This document shows positions 1 to 11,189 of a stretch of 64,000 nucleotides of DNA, piece by piece. The notes below the pieces were generated by a model. It worked only from the letters and a program-made list of their open reading frames with translations, had not been told where the DNA came from and ran no database searches. Location: assembly GCA_963971575.1 (NCBI GenBank), contig OZ020624.1, positions 13,912,625-13,976,624 on the forward strand, read 5' to 3'. The position numbers and the translations under genes were made by a program. This stretch comes from Liopterus haemorrhoidalis. Its lineage: Eukaryota > Arthropoda > Insecta > Coleoptera > Dytiscidae. Each line of letters opens with the position of its first letter. Within the stretch, counting starts at the first letter, position 1.

Positions 1-1215
1 AACGGGTCCCTTATCAGTCTCCTTTTCAGGAGTAACTGATGAGGGTTTTGTAGAAGCGACCATTCTCTGGTCGCTTCTCGTTTGTGGAGAAGACTGTGGG
101 GTCTTCTCCTTAGGTGGTTGGGAGAACTGAGGTTGAGTGCGTTCTCCTTTAGGCGAGGGGGATTTATTCAGACCCGATCCCCCAGGTTGTGGGGTCTGAA
201 TACTGGTCTCTTGGACCGATTCCGCCACCTTTTCTGTTCCGGAATTATTCGCAGCAAATCCTACCGCTTTAACTGTCGGACGTGGCACTGATTCTGTCTG
301 TGTCTGGACGCTTGCTGTCTTCTTTGCTGCCACTTGTGCGAAGGATTTCGCAAAAGTGACCGGCGCAGTCTCTTTATACTTCCTCTTGGCGTCAAAATAC
401 GGTATCCTATCGTGCGTCTTGATGACCTGGATAGCCTTCTCCTCTAAGTACGTTGGGCAGTGGCGTGAAGTAGAGGCATGCGCCCCTTTGCAATTTACGC
501 AGTGTGCCGCGTTTGGACAGGTTTCAACATCATGTTGGTCCTGTCCGCAGTTGGCACATATAGAAGATTTGCCACAACGACTAGAGGTGTGACCGTAACG
601 CTGGCACTTATAGCATCGCATCGGGTTTGGGTAGTAGGGGCGAACGTTACAAACGTTGTACCCCACCCTTACCGATGTTGGACACTTGGTGCCAGCGAAG
701 GACACCACCATAGAGATCGAAGGCTTGCCGTTCCGGGGGTTGAGCTTCTTGCATTCCACGACACCTTGCGATGCCATTTCCTGCACAAACTCTTCCTCCG
801 TAACATACGCAAGGTCACGATCCGTTACGACGCCTTTGGAAGTATTCAGTGCCTTATGTGGCTGTACTGAAATACGAAACTCACCAAACTTTTCACATTT
901 CTGGAGCGTGGAAGAAGCCTCAGTTTCGCATTCAATAAGCAATGTACCATCCGACAGTTTTCGCACCGATCTTATACCAGTTGCACACGTTTTTCCCAGC
1001 GTTCGGGCAACAAAGAAGGGGGACATCTCTTTAAAAGACTTTCCCTCTTCTTGCACCTTCACAACAAGAAAACGAGGCACTGGCGCACAAAACTCCACAG
1101 TTCTGTCAACCTTCTTTGCAGAAGGCCTTGCACATCCCTCATCGGATGACTGAGCATCACGACGAGGTCTCTTGTTTGATTTTTTTACGGAGTTTACTCT
1201 CAACTTTGGCGGAAT
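1..1215 (-). CDS. ORF1 (gag-like, CCHC) of a Jockey-like LINE, partial
   Basis: Reading the minus strand from about 1215 toward 1 gives one open frame running off the window edge. It holds three CCHC-type zinc knuckles: CYKCQRYGHTSSRC (about 575-615), CANCGQDQHDVETC, and a third starting CVNCKGAH. They are preceded by a region of the kind that forms an RRM-like fold in Jockey ORF1 proteins and followed by a Pro/Ser/Thr/Gln-rich tail. ORF1 proteins of this type bind LINE RNA as nucleic-acid chaperones. The frame opens after a stop at 1216-1218 and the first in-frame ATG is at 1024-1026, inside the conserved region, so the true start codon is lost or non-canonical. ORF2 would lie beyond the left edge. 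Family: Jockey-type ORF1, fairly sure; clade not proven without the RT. Confidence 0.8.
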   Translation of the reverse strand, partial: MPPKLRVNSVKKSNKRPRRDAQSSDEGCARPSAKKVDRTVEFCAPVPRFLVVKVQEEGKSFKEMSPFFVARTLGKTCATGIRSVRKLSDGTLLIECETEASSTLQKCEKFGEFRISVQPHKALNTSKGVVTDRDLAYVTEEEFVQEMASQGVVECKKLNPRNGKPSISMVVSFAGTKCPTSVRVGYNVCNVRPYYPNPMRCYKCQRYGHTSSRCGKSSICANCGQDQHDVETCPNAAHCVNCKGAHASTSRHCPTYLEEKAIQVIKTHDRIPYFDAKRKYKETAPVTFAKSFAQVAAKKTASVQTQTESVPRPTVKAVGFAANNSGTEKVAESVQETSIQTPQPGGSGLNKSPSPKGERTQPQFSQPPKEKTPQSSPQTRSDQRMVASTKPSSVTPEKETDKGPV

Positions 1216-1965
1216 TTAAAGAAAAATTATCCCTCCGGGTAGTCGCCATACCCGTATACTAAGTTTCATCACCCTGCCATGCCCACCCACCAGGGAGCCC
1301 CACACAGGGGACGTTGGCCGCAAACCGGCTCATTGCGCCAGGCATGTCAGGATGATATAGCATCGGAGGAAGTAGTCACGGGCTGCTCGACCCGCTCGAG
1401 AACCAGTAGTAGCCAACTCTGGAACCGGGCGAGCTGCAGCCGCTCCCACAGACCCCCGAATACTTGTCTAGTGGCACGGCATTACCCCGGCATCCACGAT
1501 CCAGTAGTGGAGCCACTCTATTCATGAACCGTGACACCAGCCGATTGACTGAGCTGACCAGACTCAGCCTCCCGTTTTACCGAATCCGAGGCCAAAGAAG
1601 GCGTGTTGGGATCGTACTGTCCGCGGGCAGCAGTCTCCCTCAACCGACCAGGACCCTCTTCTCCGGCGTTACGGGTCTCCACGCACGGCAAACACGTGGG
1701 TAGGAATTTAAGTGGGAGATCAAAGAGACAACAGATAAGCCTATTCCCACAATCGGCTTCTCTGAACTGTCTCCTCCCAAATTATATGTGATTCAGGGTA
1801 CGTGGGATCATCAGGCCCAAAAGCTCTATATGGTCAGGTGATGCGACCATTATGAACTTCCCTTGCGTGATTGAGGGTACGCGGGATCATCAGGCCCGAA
1901 AGCTCGACAAATGGCCAGGTGTTATGGCCATTATGAACTTCCCCTGCGGGCTATTGAATAGTTTA
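1216..1965 (-). promoter_or_regulatory. Probable LINE 5' UTR with tandem promoter-like repeats
   Basis: This GC-richer stretch lies just upstream of the minus-strand ORF1. It contains two imperfect direct repeats with a period of about 79 bp at 1788-1866 and 1867-1945, both containing GGGATCATCAGGCCC and CATTATGAACTTCCC. Tandem 5' monomers are common in LINE 5' UTRs, where they carry the internal promoter. That function is inferred from position only. I see no credible coding frame here. Confidence 0.45.
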
Positions 1966-2205
1966 CATCATTAGAAACCCGCGGGTTAATATCCCGGGGG
2001 TTATTGGTACGGGGGGTTAATGGCACGGGGGTTGTTGACGGGGGGTTGTTGACGGGGGGTTAATGTCCGGGGGTAAATGGCACGGGGGTTATTGTCCAGG
2101 GGGTTAATGGCACGGGTGGTTATTGACATGGGGGGTAATGTCCCGGGGGGTTATTGACGGGGGGTTAATGTCCCGGGGGTTAGTGTCCCGGGGGTTTGTG
2201 TCCTG
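1966..2205. repeat. G-rich minisatellite, about 17-22-bp units
   Basis: About a dozen imperfect copies of a unit built from a G run plus TTAATGTCC, TTATTGGCAC or similar (for example CCGGGGGTTAATGTCC). The plus strand carries runs of four to six Gs at regular spacing. Unit length and the C/T/A part vary from copy to copy. Confidence 0.8.
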
Positions 2206-2210
2206 ATACC

Positions 2211-2297
2211 CTAGGGCCGGTATCTGAAAGCTTAGTAAACTATAAGCTAATGGTCAACTAAGTTAATGGTAACTAAGCTTTCAGAAACCGGCCCCTA
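2211..2297. repeat. Foldback (hairpin) repeat, about 87 bp
   Basis: The left arm CTAGGGCCGGTATCTGAAAG (2211-2230, continuing to 2236) is the near-perfect reverse complement of 2271-2297. The loop is about 34 bp and itself contains the partial repeat TAATGGT. It may be a very short MITE or a recombination-prone hairpin next to the minisatellite. No TSD was recognised. Confidence 0.7.
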
Positions 2298-3143
2298 GTT
2301 ATTTGTGAATATTCTTGTAGTTATCATTCCGATCTTCAATAAAATAAGTGAAATCACTTTTTTAAAACTTCTTTTCCTAACAACGAACCTATAACTTGCA
2401 TACACAACGTGACAGCGGTTTAACGATAGTAGTCTTTCGGGCACCGATCTACGATCGCGAAGGACAAGCCGGATTTACATCAATCAAAATAACATCCCGA
2501 TGTATAAAGCTAAGTTTAAAACCTGATGTATGTTCAAATTTTATTAATCTGTTATTACATGGTTTTATTTAACTTGTAATTAATTGTTTGTATGTCTAGG
2601 TTAAATTTAAGAATTGAAATTTCACCCGCTTGCTTTCATCAAATCCTCTTGAAATTCAGCACACAGTACATATACGATGAAAATACACTATTAAAAAAAA
2701 TACTTGAAAATGAAACTTGAATTATGTAGAAATTAAAAAATATATAAAAATTACAATCTGCCAATCAAGTACTCAGCATGTCGTCGCTACAAATAACACA
2801 ATACTGAATTACGTGACAACAGGCGTTTACTTTCGATCTCCTCCTGATCTATAGATCTGAACCGTAAATCACGAAGTGAACTGAGTTCACTTTTTTGTAT
2901 AGATTTTGAAGTGACCTTTACACAAAAGAACAGAAAAATGTCTGATCCGCGTAGTTAGTGTACTTGGATCTGGTCGGATCAGGTCGAAAGAAAACAGCAT
3001 ATATGTATAACGGGCGCGTTCACACGCTTATATTGAACTGAGCAACTGCATTCCAACCCGTAACGTGATATTAAAATTTTTACAAGTCAAGTTTTGTTTC
3101 TTGTATTTGAGAAAGGATATGAAATATTTTATGCATATGCAAG
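2298..3143. other. AT-rich intergenic stretch, nothing recognised
   Basis: No open frame, domain, tandem repeat or terminal repeat that I can support. Confidence 0.6.
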
Positions 3144-3145
3144 TA

Positions 3146-4809
3146 TGGATAGTATAAATTGGTGAGACTTAAAAAGAATATACTTTTTAATAAAACGTGA
3201 CTATAAAACAGATTTTTTTAAAACTAATTATTTTTTATTTATAAAATACACCTTGCAGATCCAAAATTATTACAAATACTATAAAGTATAGGAATATTTG
3301 TTAAAAATTTGTTAAGGAAAACTAAAAAAAAAAATATTTTAGAGACACAAAATTGAGCGCACTAGTTAATTTCGTTTGATTTAAGACCTGTTTTTTTCCC
3401 TGAAATTATATTGCATAGGTTTTATCTTGCAACAGATGTTTTTTTCATTAGTTTAATTTGCATTAGGTCATATTCAAGTACAGGATTTTGTTTCTATTAT
3501 AATGGAAAATAAACGTGAACAGACTGACGAATCTACACGAAAACTAATATTTAAACTATACACCCGGGGCATACAATGCGTGAAATAGGTGATATAGTAA
3601 ACCGAAGACATTCCACAATTCAAAAAATAATAAATAAATTTAAATATGAAGGTACCATTCAAAACAAAACGGGCAGAGACAACAAATTTTTATCAACTGT
3701 GGATGAAAGATTTATTTTGCGAAAAATCAAGCCTCTAGGTCCTAAAATTAGTGTACCCCAGTTAACGTCAGAATTGTCACAAAGATTAAATAAACAAATA
3801 TCAGTAGAAACAGTCCGCCGAGTACTCTGGAAAAATAACTGCAATGGTCGAATTGCACGCAAGAAACCATTGATTTCAAAAACGAATAAAAAGAAACGCT
3901 TAGAATTTGCAAAAATGTATGTAAACAAACCAATTAGCTTCTGGAATAAAGTTATTTTTTCTGACGAGACGAAAATTATTATTTTTTTTTTTTGGGTCCG
4001 ACGGCGGACAAATTGATTGGCGGAAGCCCAATACAGAATTTAAAAAAAATTAATACTCTTCCGATAGTAAAACACGGAGGCGGATCAGTTATGTTGTGGG
4101 GTCCTATGGGCTCAAACGGCCCAGGTAATGTAGAATTTATAGAAGAGATCATGGATAAATGGAAATATCTAAACATCTTGAAAAATAATCTTACGACTAT
4201 TGCAAAGAAATTAGATATGCCACCAGTTTATTATTTCCAACAAGATAACGATCCCAAACATACTGCGCTTATTGTAAAGGAATGGCTTTTATACAATGCA
4301 CCAAAATTACTCAAAACACCGCCACAATCGCCTGATCTTAATCCAATTGAAAATTTATGGAGAGAATTAAAAATTCGGATAAAAACAAATTCAGTTTCTA
4401 ATAAAAATGATTTTAAAACGAAACTTCAAGAAGAGTGGAATAATATACCGGCAGAAGTTTGTGGAAAATTAGTGCACCCTATGCCAAATCGCCTTCAAGC
4501 AATAATAGAAGCAAGAGGTGACGCGACAAAATATTAATTTGAATTAAATGATTGTTTTCTAATTATTTTATTAGTATTACAATTTTTGTACGCTCAATTT
4601 TGTGTCTCTGAAAATGTATATATTTTTTGTTTTCTTTAACAAATGTTTATTAAATATTACTTAATTTTATACCATTTATAATAGTTTTGTATCTCTAAGA
4701 TGTATTTTAGAAATAAAAAATAATTGGTTTAAATAATCTGTTTTATAGGCATCTTTACCTAAGAGGTATATTTCTAAAACTTTTGTACGCTCAATTTTGT
4801 GACTAACTG
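3146..4809 (+). mobile_element. Degenerate Tc1-type transposon with long inverted repeats
   Basis: Bounded by TA dinucleotides (3144-3145 and 4810-4811). The ends are long inverted repeats of roughly 215 bp (about 3146-3360 against 4590-4809). The motif CGCTCAATTTTGTG occurs at the right outer end (4788-4801), the right inner end (4591-4604) and, reverse-complemented, at the left inner end (3346-3359); the left outer copy is decayed. Paired outer and inner transposase-site motifs define the IR/DR class of Tc1 elements. A transposase pseudogene lies between. The element is clearly old. Confidence 0.85.
3501..4537 (+). pseudogene. Tc1-family DD34E transposase pseudogene
   Basis: Encodes a cut-and-paste transposase of the Tc1 branch of Tc1/mariner. 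Visible parts: an N-terminal helix-turn-helix region with IGDIVNRRHSTIQKIINKF (from about 3585), a second HTH region, the first catalytic Asp in FSDETK (about 3960), the second in YYFQQDNDPKHT (about 4230), and the Glu in NPIENLWRELK (about 4345). Between the second Asp and the Glu there are 34 residues, so the triad is DD34E. The frame is broken three times: a shift near 3573 just after an ATG at 3501, a shift in the T run at about 3980-3993, and one in the A run near 4043. No full protein can be made. Family assignment is secure. Confidence 0.9.
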
Positions 4810-5038
4810 TAGGTATATTCAAACATCTAAATTCTAAATATTATCTGCATGAATCATTTACAGTAAAAATTACTTATTATATGTACGGCGCCCCACGTTT
4901 TCATTTAGTTTAACCATGTTTAAGAATAATGTGATGTCATTGTATTCATCTGTCACTTACTTATATGTCACTCATAAAACCGTGTAATTTAAAGTTTATT
5001 TTTATTTTTTATTTTGTGAACTGAGTCAAGAGTCTTGC

Positions 5039-5101
5039 GGACCCCTTGGCCTCAGCTCGTGGAGCCCAAGGGGTCCTCGGACACCCGGTTGCGGATCACT
5101 G
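5039..5101. repeat. Short inverted repeat beside a hAT-like terminus
   Basis: GGACCCCTTGG (5039-5049) and CCAAGGGGTCC (5066-5076) form a perfect 11-bp stem with a 16-base loop. Immediately right, GGTTGCGGATCACTG (ending at 5101) reads in reverse complement as CAGTGATCCGCAACC, a sequence typical of hAT terminal repeats. It abuts the hAT pseudogene that begins at 5104. The left end of this small element was not found. Confidence 0.4.
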
Positions 5102-5103
5102 TT

Positions 5104-5560
5104 CTAAATAGTATCGTAGGCTTCGGGCTTCACGTGCTGTAAGATTGGAATGAGAATTTTCAAGTTTCTTGAAACATTCCAACCTTGTTTTCGTAAATTA
5201 CATTCACAACATGAGATTTAAAGTTCCACCTAGTAACGCAAACTTTGGGAATACGTTTGGGTACTACTTCATTTAATGTGAGTAAACGTGCAGGATAATG
5301 CGAAAAGAAAGCCGGAGAGCCACTTAAACTACAGAAAAATATTCTAGCAGCTTAATTTTGCGATGCACACTGTGTCATTATCAAATTCAATTGATAGGCA
5401 TAACACTGCGTAAAATATGCATTTTTAAAAACTTCTTTAAGCCTCGTCTGGATACCATTATTTTTTCTGCGGCACAATCGTAACTTTGGGCAATAATCTT
5501 TTCATTATTGTCAATTACAGGTTGTATTTTATTCAATAAACAATTAGAAACTCTTTCTGT
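5104..5560 (-). pseudogene. hAT transposase remnant (ZMYM1/DUF4371-like), middle part
   Basis: On the minus strand the translation contains IIAQSYDCAAEKIM, then YFTQCYAYQLNLIM and further down KVCVTRWNFKSHVV. These match the conserved Q-x-YDGA, HC-AH-LN and TRW-x-S blocks of hAT-type transposases of the ZMYM1-like (DUF4371) group. Several stops and shifts interrupt it. The upstream part lies at 9911-10138, and a LINE sits between the two halves with a matching target duplication. Non-functional. Confidence 0.75.
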
Positions 5561-5633
5561 TATTATTATTTTCGTATGGTACATTTGAGTTTCTTAGATA
5601 TTAAATTACAAAGAAAATATGCTAACTGATACA

Positions 5634-8560
5634 TTAAATATTTATATCTAAATTTGTAAGCCATTGGATCGCTTCATTGGTCAGTTGTGCTATAGATTGG
5701 AGACCACCCGGGAAAGCACGTTGAGGACATTCTTCTACGATGTGTTTCATCGTCTGTAGAGGCGCGCCACAGTCACAAGCGGGAGAGTCGGCTAAGCCCC
5801 ATTTATAGAGCATGTAGTTGCATCTACCGTGGCCGGTGACTAATCTATTTAATCTTACCCAAGCCGAGCGGGGTAGCGAGTTACCAATTGGCTGAACATT
5901 GGGATCTGAGATTAAAATTTTGTTGGGATGAGAGAAAATGTCCCATTCTTTAGACCATTCATCTTTAGCGTTATAAGCAGTATTAAAGATGGGATCATTC
6001 CAAATAGGATTACGGGATTTAAGCCTGTGATTTGGAGGATTTAATAGGTCTTCATGTATTGGTAGTCTGTGGTTGCTTCCAATTTTTTGCCAGGTTGTGA
6101 CGGCAGCTTTGTTTCTCCGAATAGTAGGAGGGCATATGCCTGACAGTACAGGTAACCATTCTGAGGGTGTGGAACGTGTGGCTCCAGTGATCGTTCGCAT
6201 TGCTGTATTCAGCTGGATGTCAATTTTGTTTGTGTGAGCACTGTTCTTCCAGACTGGGGAGCAGTACTCTGCTGTGGAATAGAGCAGGGCAACTGCAGAC
6301 GTTTTGAGGGTATGGGCATCGCAGCCCCACGACGTTTCTGCCAGCTTGTGGATTAGGTTATTTCTAGTTTTAAGTTTTAGACCTACTTTTTCAATATGGT
6401 GTTTAAAGGTCAGTGAGCGATCTAGAGTAATTCCAAGGTAGCGAGGGGTGTGGTTGTGTTTGATTTTAGTGCCATTGAATAACACACACAGTTCTTCGTT
6501 TGCATATTTATTACTCAGATGGAAGAGTGTTACTTCAGTTTTTTGTGGGTTAGGTTTTAAACGCCAAAGTTTGTAGTAATTACTGAGTATCTCAAGATCT
6601 TCGGTAAGTAGATTCTCAGCTCCTTTTGCATGTGTGCACTGCACAGCAATGGCAAGATCATCGGCATACGCAAATTTTCGTCCTGTAGTAAGTGGCATAT
6701 CGCTTATATATAAATTAAACAGAATCGGAGCCAGCACAGAACCTTGCGGAAGACCGTTCTTCAATGTTCTAAAGTTACTCTTTTCCCCATTAAGATACAC
6801 TTGAAACTGTCTGTTTTTCAGCATGGTTTCGATTAGATTGACCATTTTATTATTCGGTAGTGTATTGTGCAGTTTCAAAACGAGACCGTCTGTCCACACG
6901 GTATCAAAAGCAGAGGAGAGGTCAACAAATGCAACTGCAGTTTTAAGTTTCCGTTGGAATCCTGCTTCAATGTGAGTAGCAAGTGCAGCCACTTGATCAC
7001 AGCAGCTACGATTTGCTCTAAAACCAGCTTGTTCTGGTGGAATGTGTTCATCAATTGTGTCAGAAATGCGGTTGAAGATTAGCCTTTCAAGAATTTTATA
7101 ATTGATGTTGAGTAGGGCAATAGGTCTGTAGCTAGCTGGTTCAGATTCTTCTTTGCCTGGCTTTAAAATACTTAGGATTTTTGATGAGCTGAAAGCTTTT
7201 GGGAGCCGTTCGGTGGAAAGAATGTCGTTGTAGAACCTAAGTAGCCAAGTTCTTGCAGCCGGTCCTAGGTTCTTTATTAATTCTGGAAATATTCCATCAA
7301 GGCCAGCAGCTTTTTTAATTTTTAGGGAGTTGATTGCTATATTAAGTTCTTCCAGCGTGAAGAGTGTAGGTTCTTCTCTACTTTTCAGTGCGAGAATGCG
7401 TTTTCTGTGTAGATCACGTCTAACCTATTTGGCAAAAACTTTATTGGTACTAATCTGATTTGAGGTCTTAATTATATGTGAGGAAACTTGATTAGGTTTA
7501 ACTGTCCCTTTTATTGCCGGCGGTTTGCTAGCTGCGCCAAGCTTTCTTAGTAGATTCCAGCTTGCGCGGCTAGAGCGTGTGAAGTCCATGTTCTCAATCG
7601 TTTCACGCCATTTACTTCTTCTGGCTACATCCAGTGATTCTAAGAGTTTATCGGCGGTTTTTGGATCGTGTGTGGACTGATATTCGCGGAACAATTCTTC
7701 TGTCTTTTTAGACCAGCCTGGGATGTATTCCTTACGAAACCCTCTTGGGATCCAGTGCTTCGCAGAAGACTTAACAACAGCGACAAACCTGTCATAATTA
7801 GTTGCTAAAGGAGGAACCCAGCGTAGGACAGAATCAACTTGCAACGCATATTCTCTCCAGTTCGCCTTTAAGAAGTTCCAACGAGGCACTCTGAGGGTGG
7901 GAAGAAACTCTACACGTCTACCAATATTCAGAATGACTGGACGATGTTGGCTATGAGGGAAGCTATCCAGTATCCTTCTTGATATGTGCAAGGGCTGTTG
8001 GTAGTTGTCAAGCGAGGAGAAGCAGAGGTCTGGATTATAATCTGCTTTCCACCTTGCTGAGTGAAATGTTCCTTTGTCTTTGGCATCGAATACAAGATGG
8101 ACGCTGTTTGTTTCTGCCCATTGCAGTAGAGACTCGCCATTTTGTTTGTTGTCCCTATATCCCCAGAAAGTGTGTTGACAATTAAAATCTCCAAGATAGA
8201 TGGCAGGGTGGGAGTGAATAGATACTGCATTGTCAGGCCAATTTAAATTTGGTAGTTTGTATAGATTAGTGACGTTTATTCCAGCTATGTTAACGGCAAT
8301 AAAAGATACATTCTGTTGGGTTGCTTTTGATAGTCGAGTGTGATTTTGAATATTTTCACGAATGTAAGTGGCTAAGCCATAATGCTTATGGCAGATATAG
8401 TCGACTAAGCTGTAACCAGGGATCAGTCCTCTAGTGTTATATTCGATTTCATTTTCTATGTGTGTTTCCTGTAGAGCGATTAGATGGATTCGATTTTGCG
8501 TTGCTATTTTGGAGAGGTATTGGCATTTTGTGCTAGAAATTTAGCGATGTTTAGCTGAAG
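5634..8560 (-). pseudogene. LINE ORF2: AP endonuclease and reverse transcriptase
   Basis: About 975 codons. Endonuclease motifs: IALQETHIENE (about 8455), YLGDFNCQH (about 8185), SQHRPVILN (about 7940). Reverse transcriptase: SYRPIALLN, VDLSSAFDTVW (about 6915), LPQGSVLAPILFNLYI (about 6740) and the catalytic FAYADDLA (about 6670). The C-terminus has the Cys/His motif CDCGAPLQTMKHIVEEC (about 5750). The whole region is almost one frame. The only in-frame stop I found is a TAG at 7425-7427 between the endonuclease and RT domains, with one small frameshift near 8535 at the very start of the endonuclease. It belongs to the Jockey/CR1 superfamily, clade not resolved. The copy is nearly intact and relatively young. 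Confidence 0.9.
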
Positions 8561-8819
8561 GATTCGCAATGAAGGTTCAAGATCTCTTGTTAAAAGTTGA
8601 AGTCATATGGTTGGTGGTTGTTTTCCGTGAGGTTTTGCAACAGTACGGAAAGTTTTGTACCATTTTTGTGGCTATTAGCAAGTGCAAGGATGGTATAGCA
8701 CTTCCCGGGTGGGCCGTAGTGTTGTTTGTGTACTTATGCAAATCGGAACACACACTTGGAGGCTGCCACAGACCACGAAGAGTAATGAGTCGGAGTGGGT
8801 TATGGTGAGAGGTGAAACA

Positions 8820-9240
8820 AAGTGGGTAATTTATCAAATATATAAAAATAGATAAATAAGTAGATAAAAATATACATAAATACATAAAATAAAATAAATA
8901 GTCAAAAAGACAGTTAATCAGAGACAAATAAAAATAATAATAATAAATAAATAGATAAAATAATAATAATGATAATAAAAAAAAAAACATGTAGTCAATA
9001 ATTATAATTTAAAAATAAAAATAAAAAATAAAAATTAGAGGTAGTCATTGATCTAATGTTGAAAGTGAAAAATAGGCGAAGTCAGAAGGTCAGATGGTTA
9101 AATAAATAAAATAAAACTTGTAGTCAACAAATAAAATTTAATAATTAAAATAATTAAAAGTATAACGTATTAAAAAGAATTTAAAAATTTTTAAAAGTTT
9201 GAAAAATTTTGGTGGTCACTAATATAATTAATAAAAGGAA
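8820..9240. repeat. Low-complexity AT-rich stretch (AAAT/AATA-type)
   Basis: Long run of imperfect AAATAAAT, ATAATA and ATAAAAAT motifs. It lies inside the 5' part of the LINE at 5561-9910. Confidence 0.75.
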
Positions 9241-9910
9241 AAATAACTGGGACACAGTTCTTCACCCCTTACGGTTCATCAAGAGGTCTTAAAAAGACAG
9301 ACAAGAGAACCACGGAAGGGAATAGGTAGATGACAACAGAGGAAAGTCAATCGTTATAAAAAAAATATATAGATTTTTTTTTTTTTAATAATAGTAAACA
9401 AGCAAAATTTTAACTTTTACAAATTTTTATTATTACGTGACACACATAAATTCAAGTTAAAATAAGTTTAGTTAGTTACCTTTACCTTGAGCGAGTGACG
9501 TCAGTTAATCAGATAGATTACCTACTTGGTTTGAATAAGTCTGCAATAGTCAGGAAAGGTTTGCAAAGTTTATTGACCCTCGTAATAAAAATTGACATAG
9601 ACTTCAATATATTTTTGAAAAAACTGTTATTATTTCCAAACTAGATGTAGATTTGAAAAAGAAAATATATACACATTGGAGATCCGACCTTTAGACATCG
9701 ATTTCACTGTACTGCACAATTAATACACAAAAATTTCACCACTTTGAGACAAAAAAAACGAGGAGCACCAAGAATAGGTGTGTCACTAGTCTGGGCTCAC
9801 ACTCTTCATTCCACTACTTCATGGGTAGTCCGGTTGCTTCTCGGGACAAGGTGTGGCAGAACCATAACTCAGCCAAACTTATGATTGAAGGAATTCCGAT
9901 TCCGAACTCT

Positions 9911-10138
9911 ACTCTTTCTGTATTTTGTGCAGATGGATTAAAAATCCCCAAAATCGTTCATAAATTTTTCCTAAATATTCAAAACGAAACACAAGAACAG
10001 TTTGTATTTTTTTCGGAAATGTTAGTAGTATCATCAGCCATAATTCCAATAAATGCAGTAGAATTTATTTTGGCTTTAATTTCTTCTCGATTTATATGCA
10101 ACATACTATCTAATAGATCATTTTGCATAGCTTTAGAC
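9911..10138 (-). pseudogene. hAT transposase remnant, upstream part
   Basis: The minus-strand translation gives NDLLDSMLHINREEIKAKIN followed by FIGIMADDTTNISEK, the block containing the first catalytic Asp in DUF4371/ZMYM1-like hAT transposases, and then a GFFNPSAQNT block after a frameshift and stops. It continues into 5560-5104 once the intervening LINE is removed. On its upstream side it is cut at 10139 by a hAT-like terminal repeat. Confidence 0.75.
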
Positions 10139-10502
10139 CAGGGGTGGACAACCTTTTTCACCTCGCGATCCATAAAATATTGCTGAAAAATCACGCGACC
10201 CATGGTCAAGCTCACATGCAAAACCTTTTACCAAGTCGACAAGTACGAATTTTGAGTTTTTAAAGACAGGAAAGATGGTATGGCAAGTACTTATCCTTCT
10301 CCTGGAAATTATACCTGATTAAACCCGCCTCTTGTCAATCTTCACAATATAAACGGATATGTGTAATAAAAGCCGTAAATTTTATTTTATTTTTATTTTT
10401 TACTTTATTTTAACAAAAGTTTAGTTTATATTTATATGAAATTGTATATATACGTCAACACACTTGCCTAAGAGAGAGTTTATACTCCGGGGTGGACCAC
10501 TG
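10139..10502. mobile_element. Possible hAT-type MITE
   Basis: Starts with CAGGGGTGGACAACCTTTTT and ends with GGGGTGGACCACTG (reverse complement CAGTGGTCCACCCC). Both ends resemble hAT terminal repeats. The interior is AT-rich and non-coding. The flanking 8-mers (CTTTAGAC, TTCACTCC) do not match, so the boundaries or a later rearrangement remain uncertain. Confidence 0.45.
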
Positions 10503-11036
10503 TTCACTCCGTTTTCAAACACAATGAAAATATTAATGTGTGAAGTTAAATATTTAATTATTATTATTTCAAATATTACAGTAAATATGGTAGCGTACAT
10601 TGTTACAATAACTATTACTAAAACAATTTAGTATTAAAACAAATACAAATCAAAGTTACAAAAACCTGACAAAATCGCGTGCTCTCTGCACTCACTGTTA
10701 GTTCTCCGTTACACACCCTTTTTTTGTCTCTTCACTGGGCCATTTCTTTTTTCCAAGGAAACTTTCTAACGCCGTTTCGTACTCATTTTTGCAAATTTGG
10801 ACGAGAAAAGGGCAAAAATAAAATACTATATACACGTACACCAAGCACTGTTAAACATGAGAAAGTACCGGTGAACAGAGAGAAGAGCGATACACACCTT
10901 CTCTCCTCCAAAGCTACAACGCCACTGCCGTTTGCAACCGCTCAACTTCTGACGTCACCTAAAACCGCCCGATATCACGATATTTTGCGCATGCGCAAAT
11001 ATTGTCGGTAAGACAGCCGCTAAAAAAAAAAAAAAA
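10503..11036. other. Intergenic stretch, nothing recognised
   Basis: AT-rich to 10670, then a more GC-balanced 300 bp. Short open frames occur but none shows a recognisable domain. An A run at 11021-11036 borders the next LINE. Confidence 0.5.
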
Positions 11037-11189
11037 ATTTTAATAATAATTTTATTTAGTGCTTGTACAAGTTTTCACACGTTTACACCAGTCAAAGATC
11101 ATACATAATTATTAGAAATATAAATTGAAATATAAATTATAAAATTACAATACAATTGCCAGATGGGTACTTACGAGGAGAGAGGATTT

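Larger units (their letters stand above)
5561..9910 (-). mobile_element. Full-length LINE inserted in a hAT gene, 11-bp TSD
   Basis: ACTCTTTCTGT occurs at 5550-5560 and again at 9911-9921 and flanks a 4.35-kb insert. Removing the insert makes the hAT translation continuous across the site, which supports the boundaries. On the minus strand the insert begins at 9910, carries ORF2 at about 8560-5634 and ends with a short (AAT)n tail next to 5561. The 5' part (8580-9910) is AT-rich; no ORF1 could be recognised in it. Confidence 0.8.

Noticed and set aside
82..1153. Several overlapping plus-strand open frames of 60-165 codons
   Set aside because: They are antisense shadows of the minus-strand LINE ORF1, whose zinc knuckles are unmistakable.
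4832..5109. TTCTAAAT at 4832-4839 and 5102-5109 as an 8-bp TSD of a hAT MITE
   Set aside because: The sequence after the left copy does not resemble the CAGTGATCC terminus, and the 8-mer is AT-rich enough to recur by chance.
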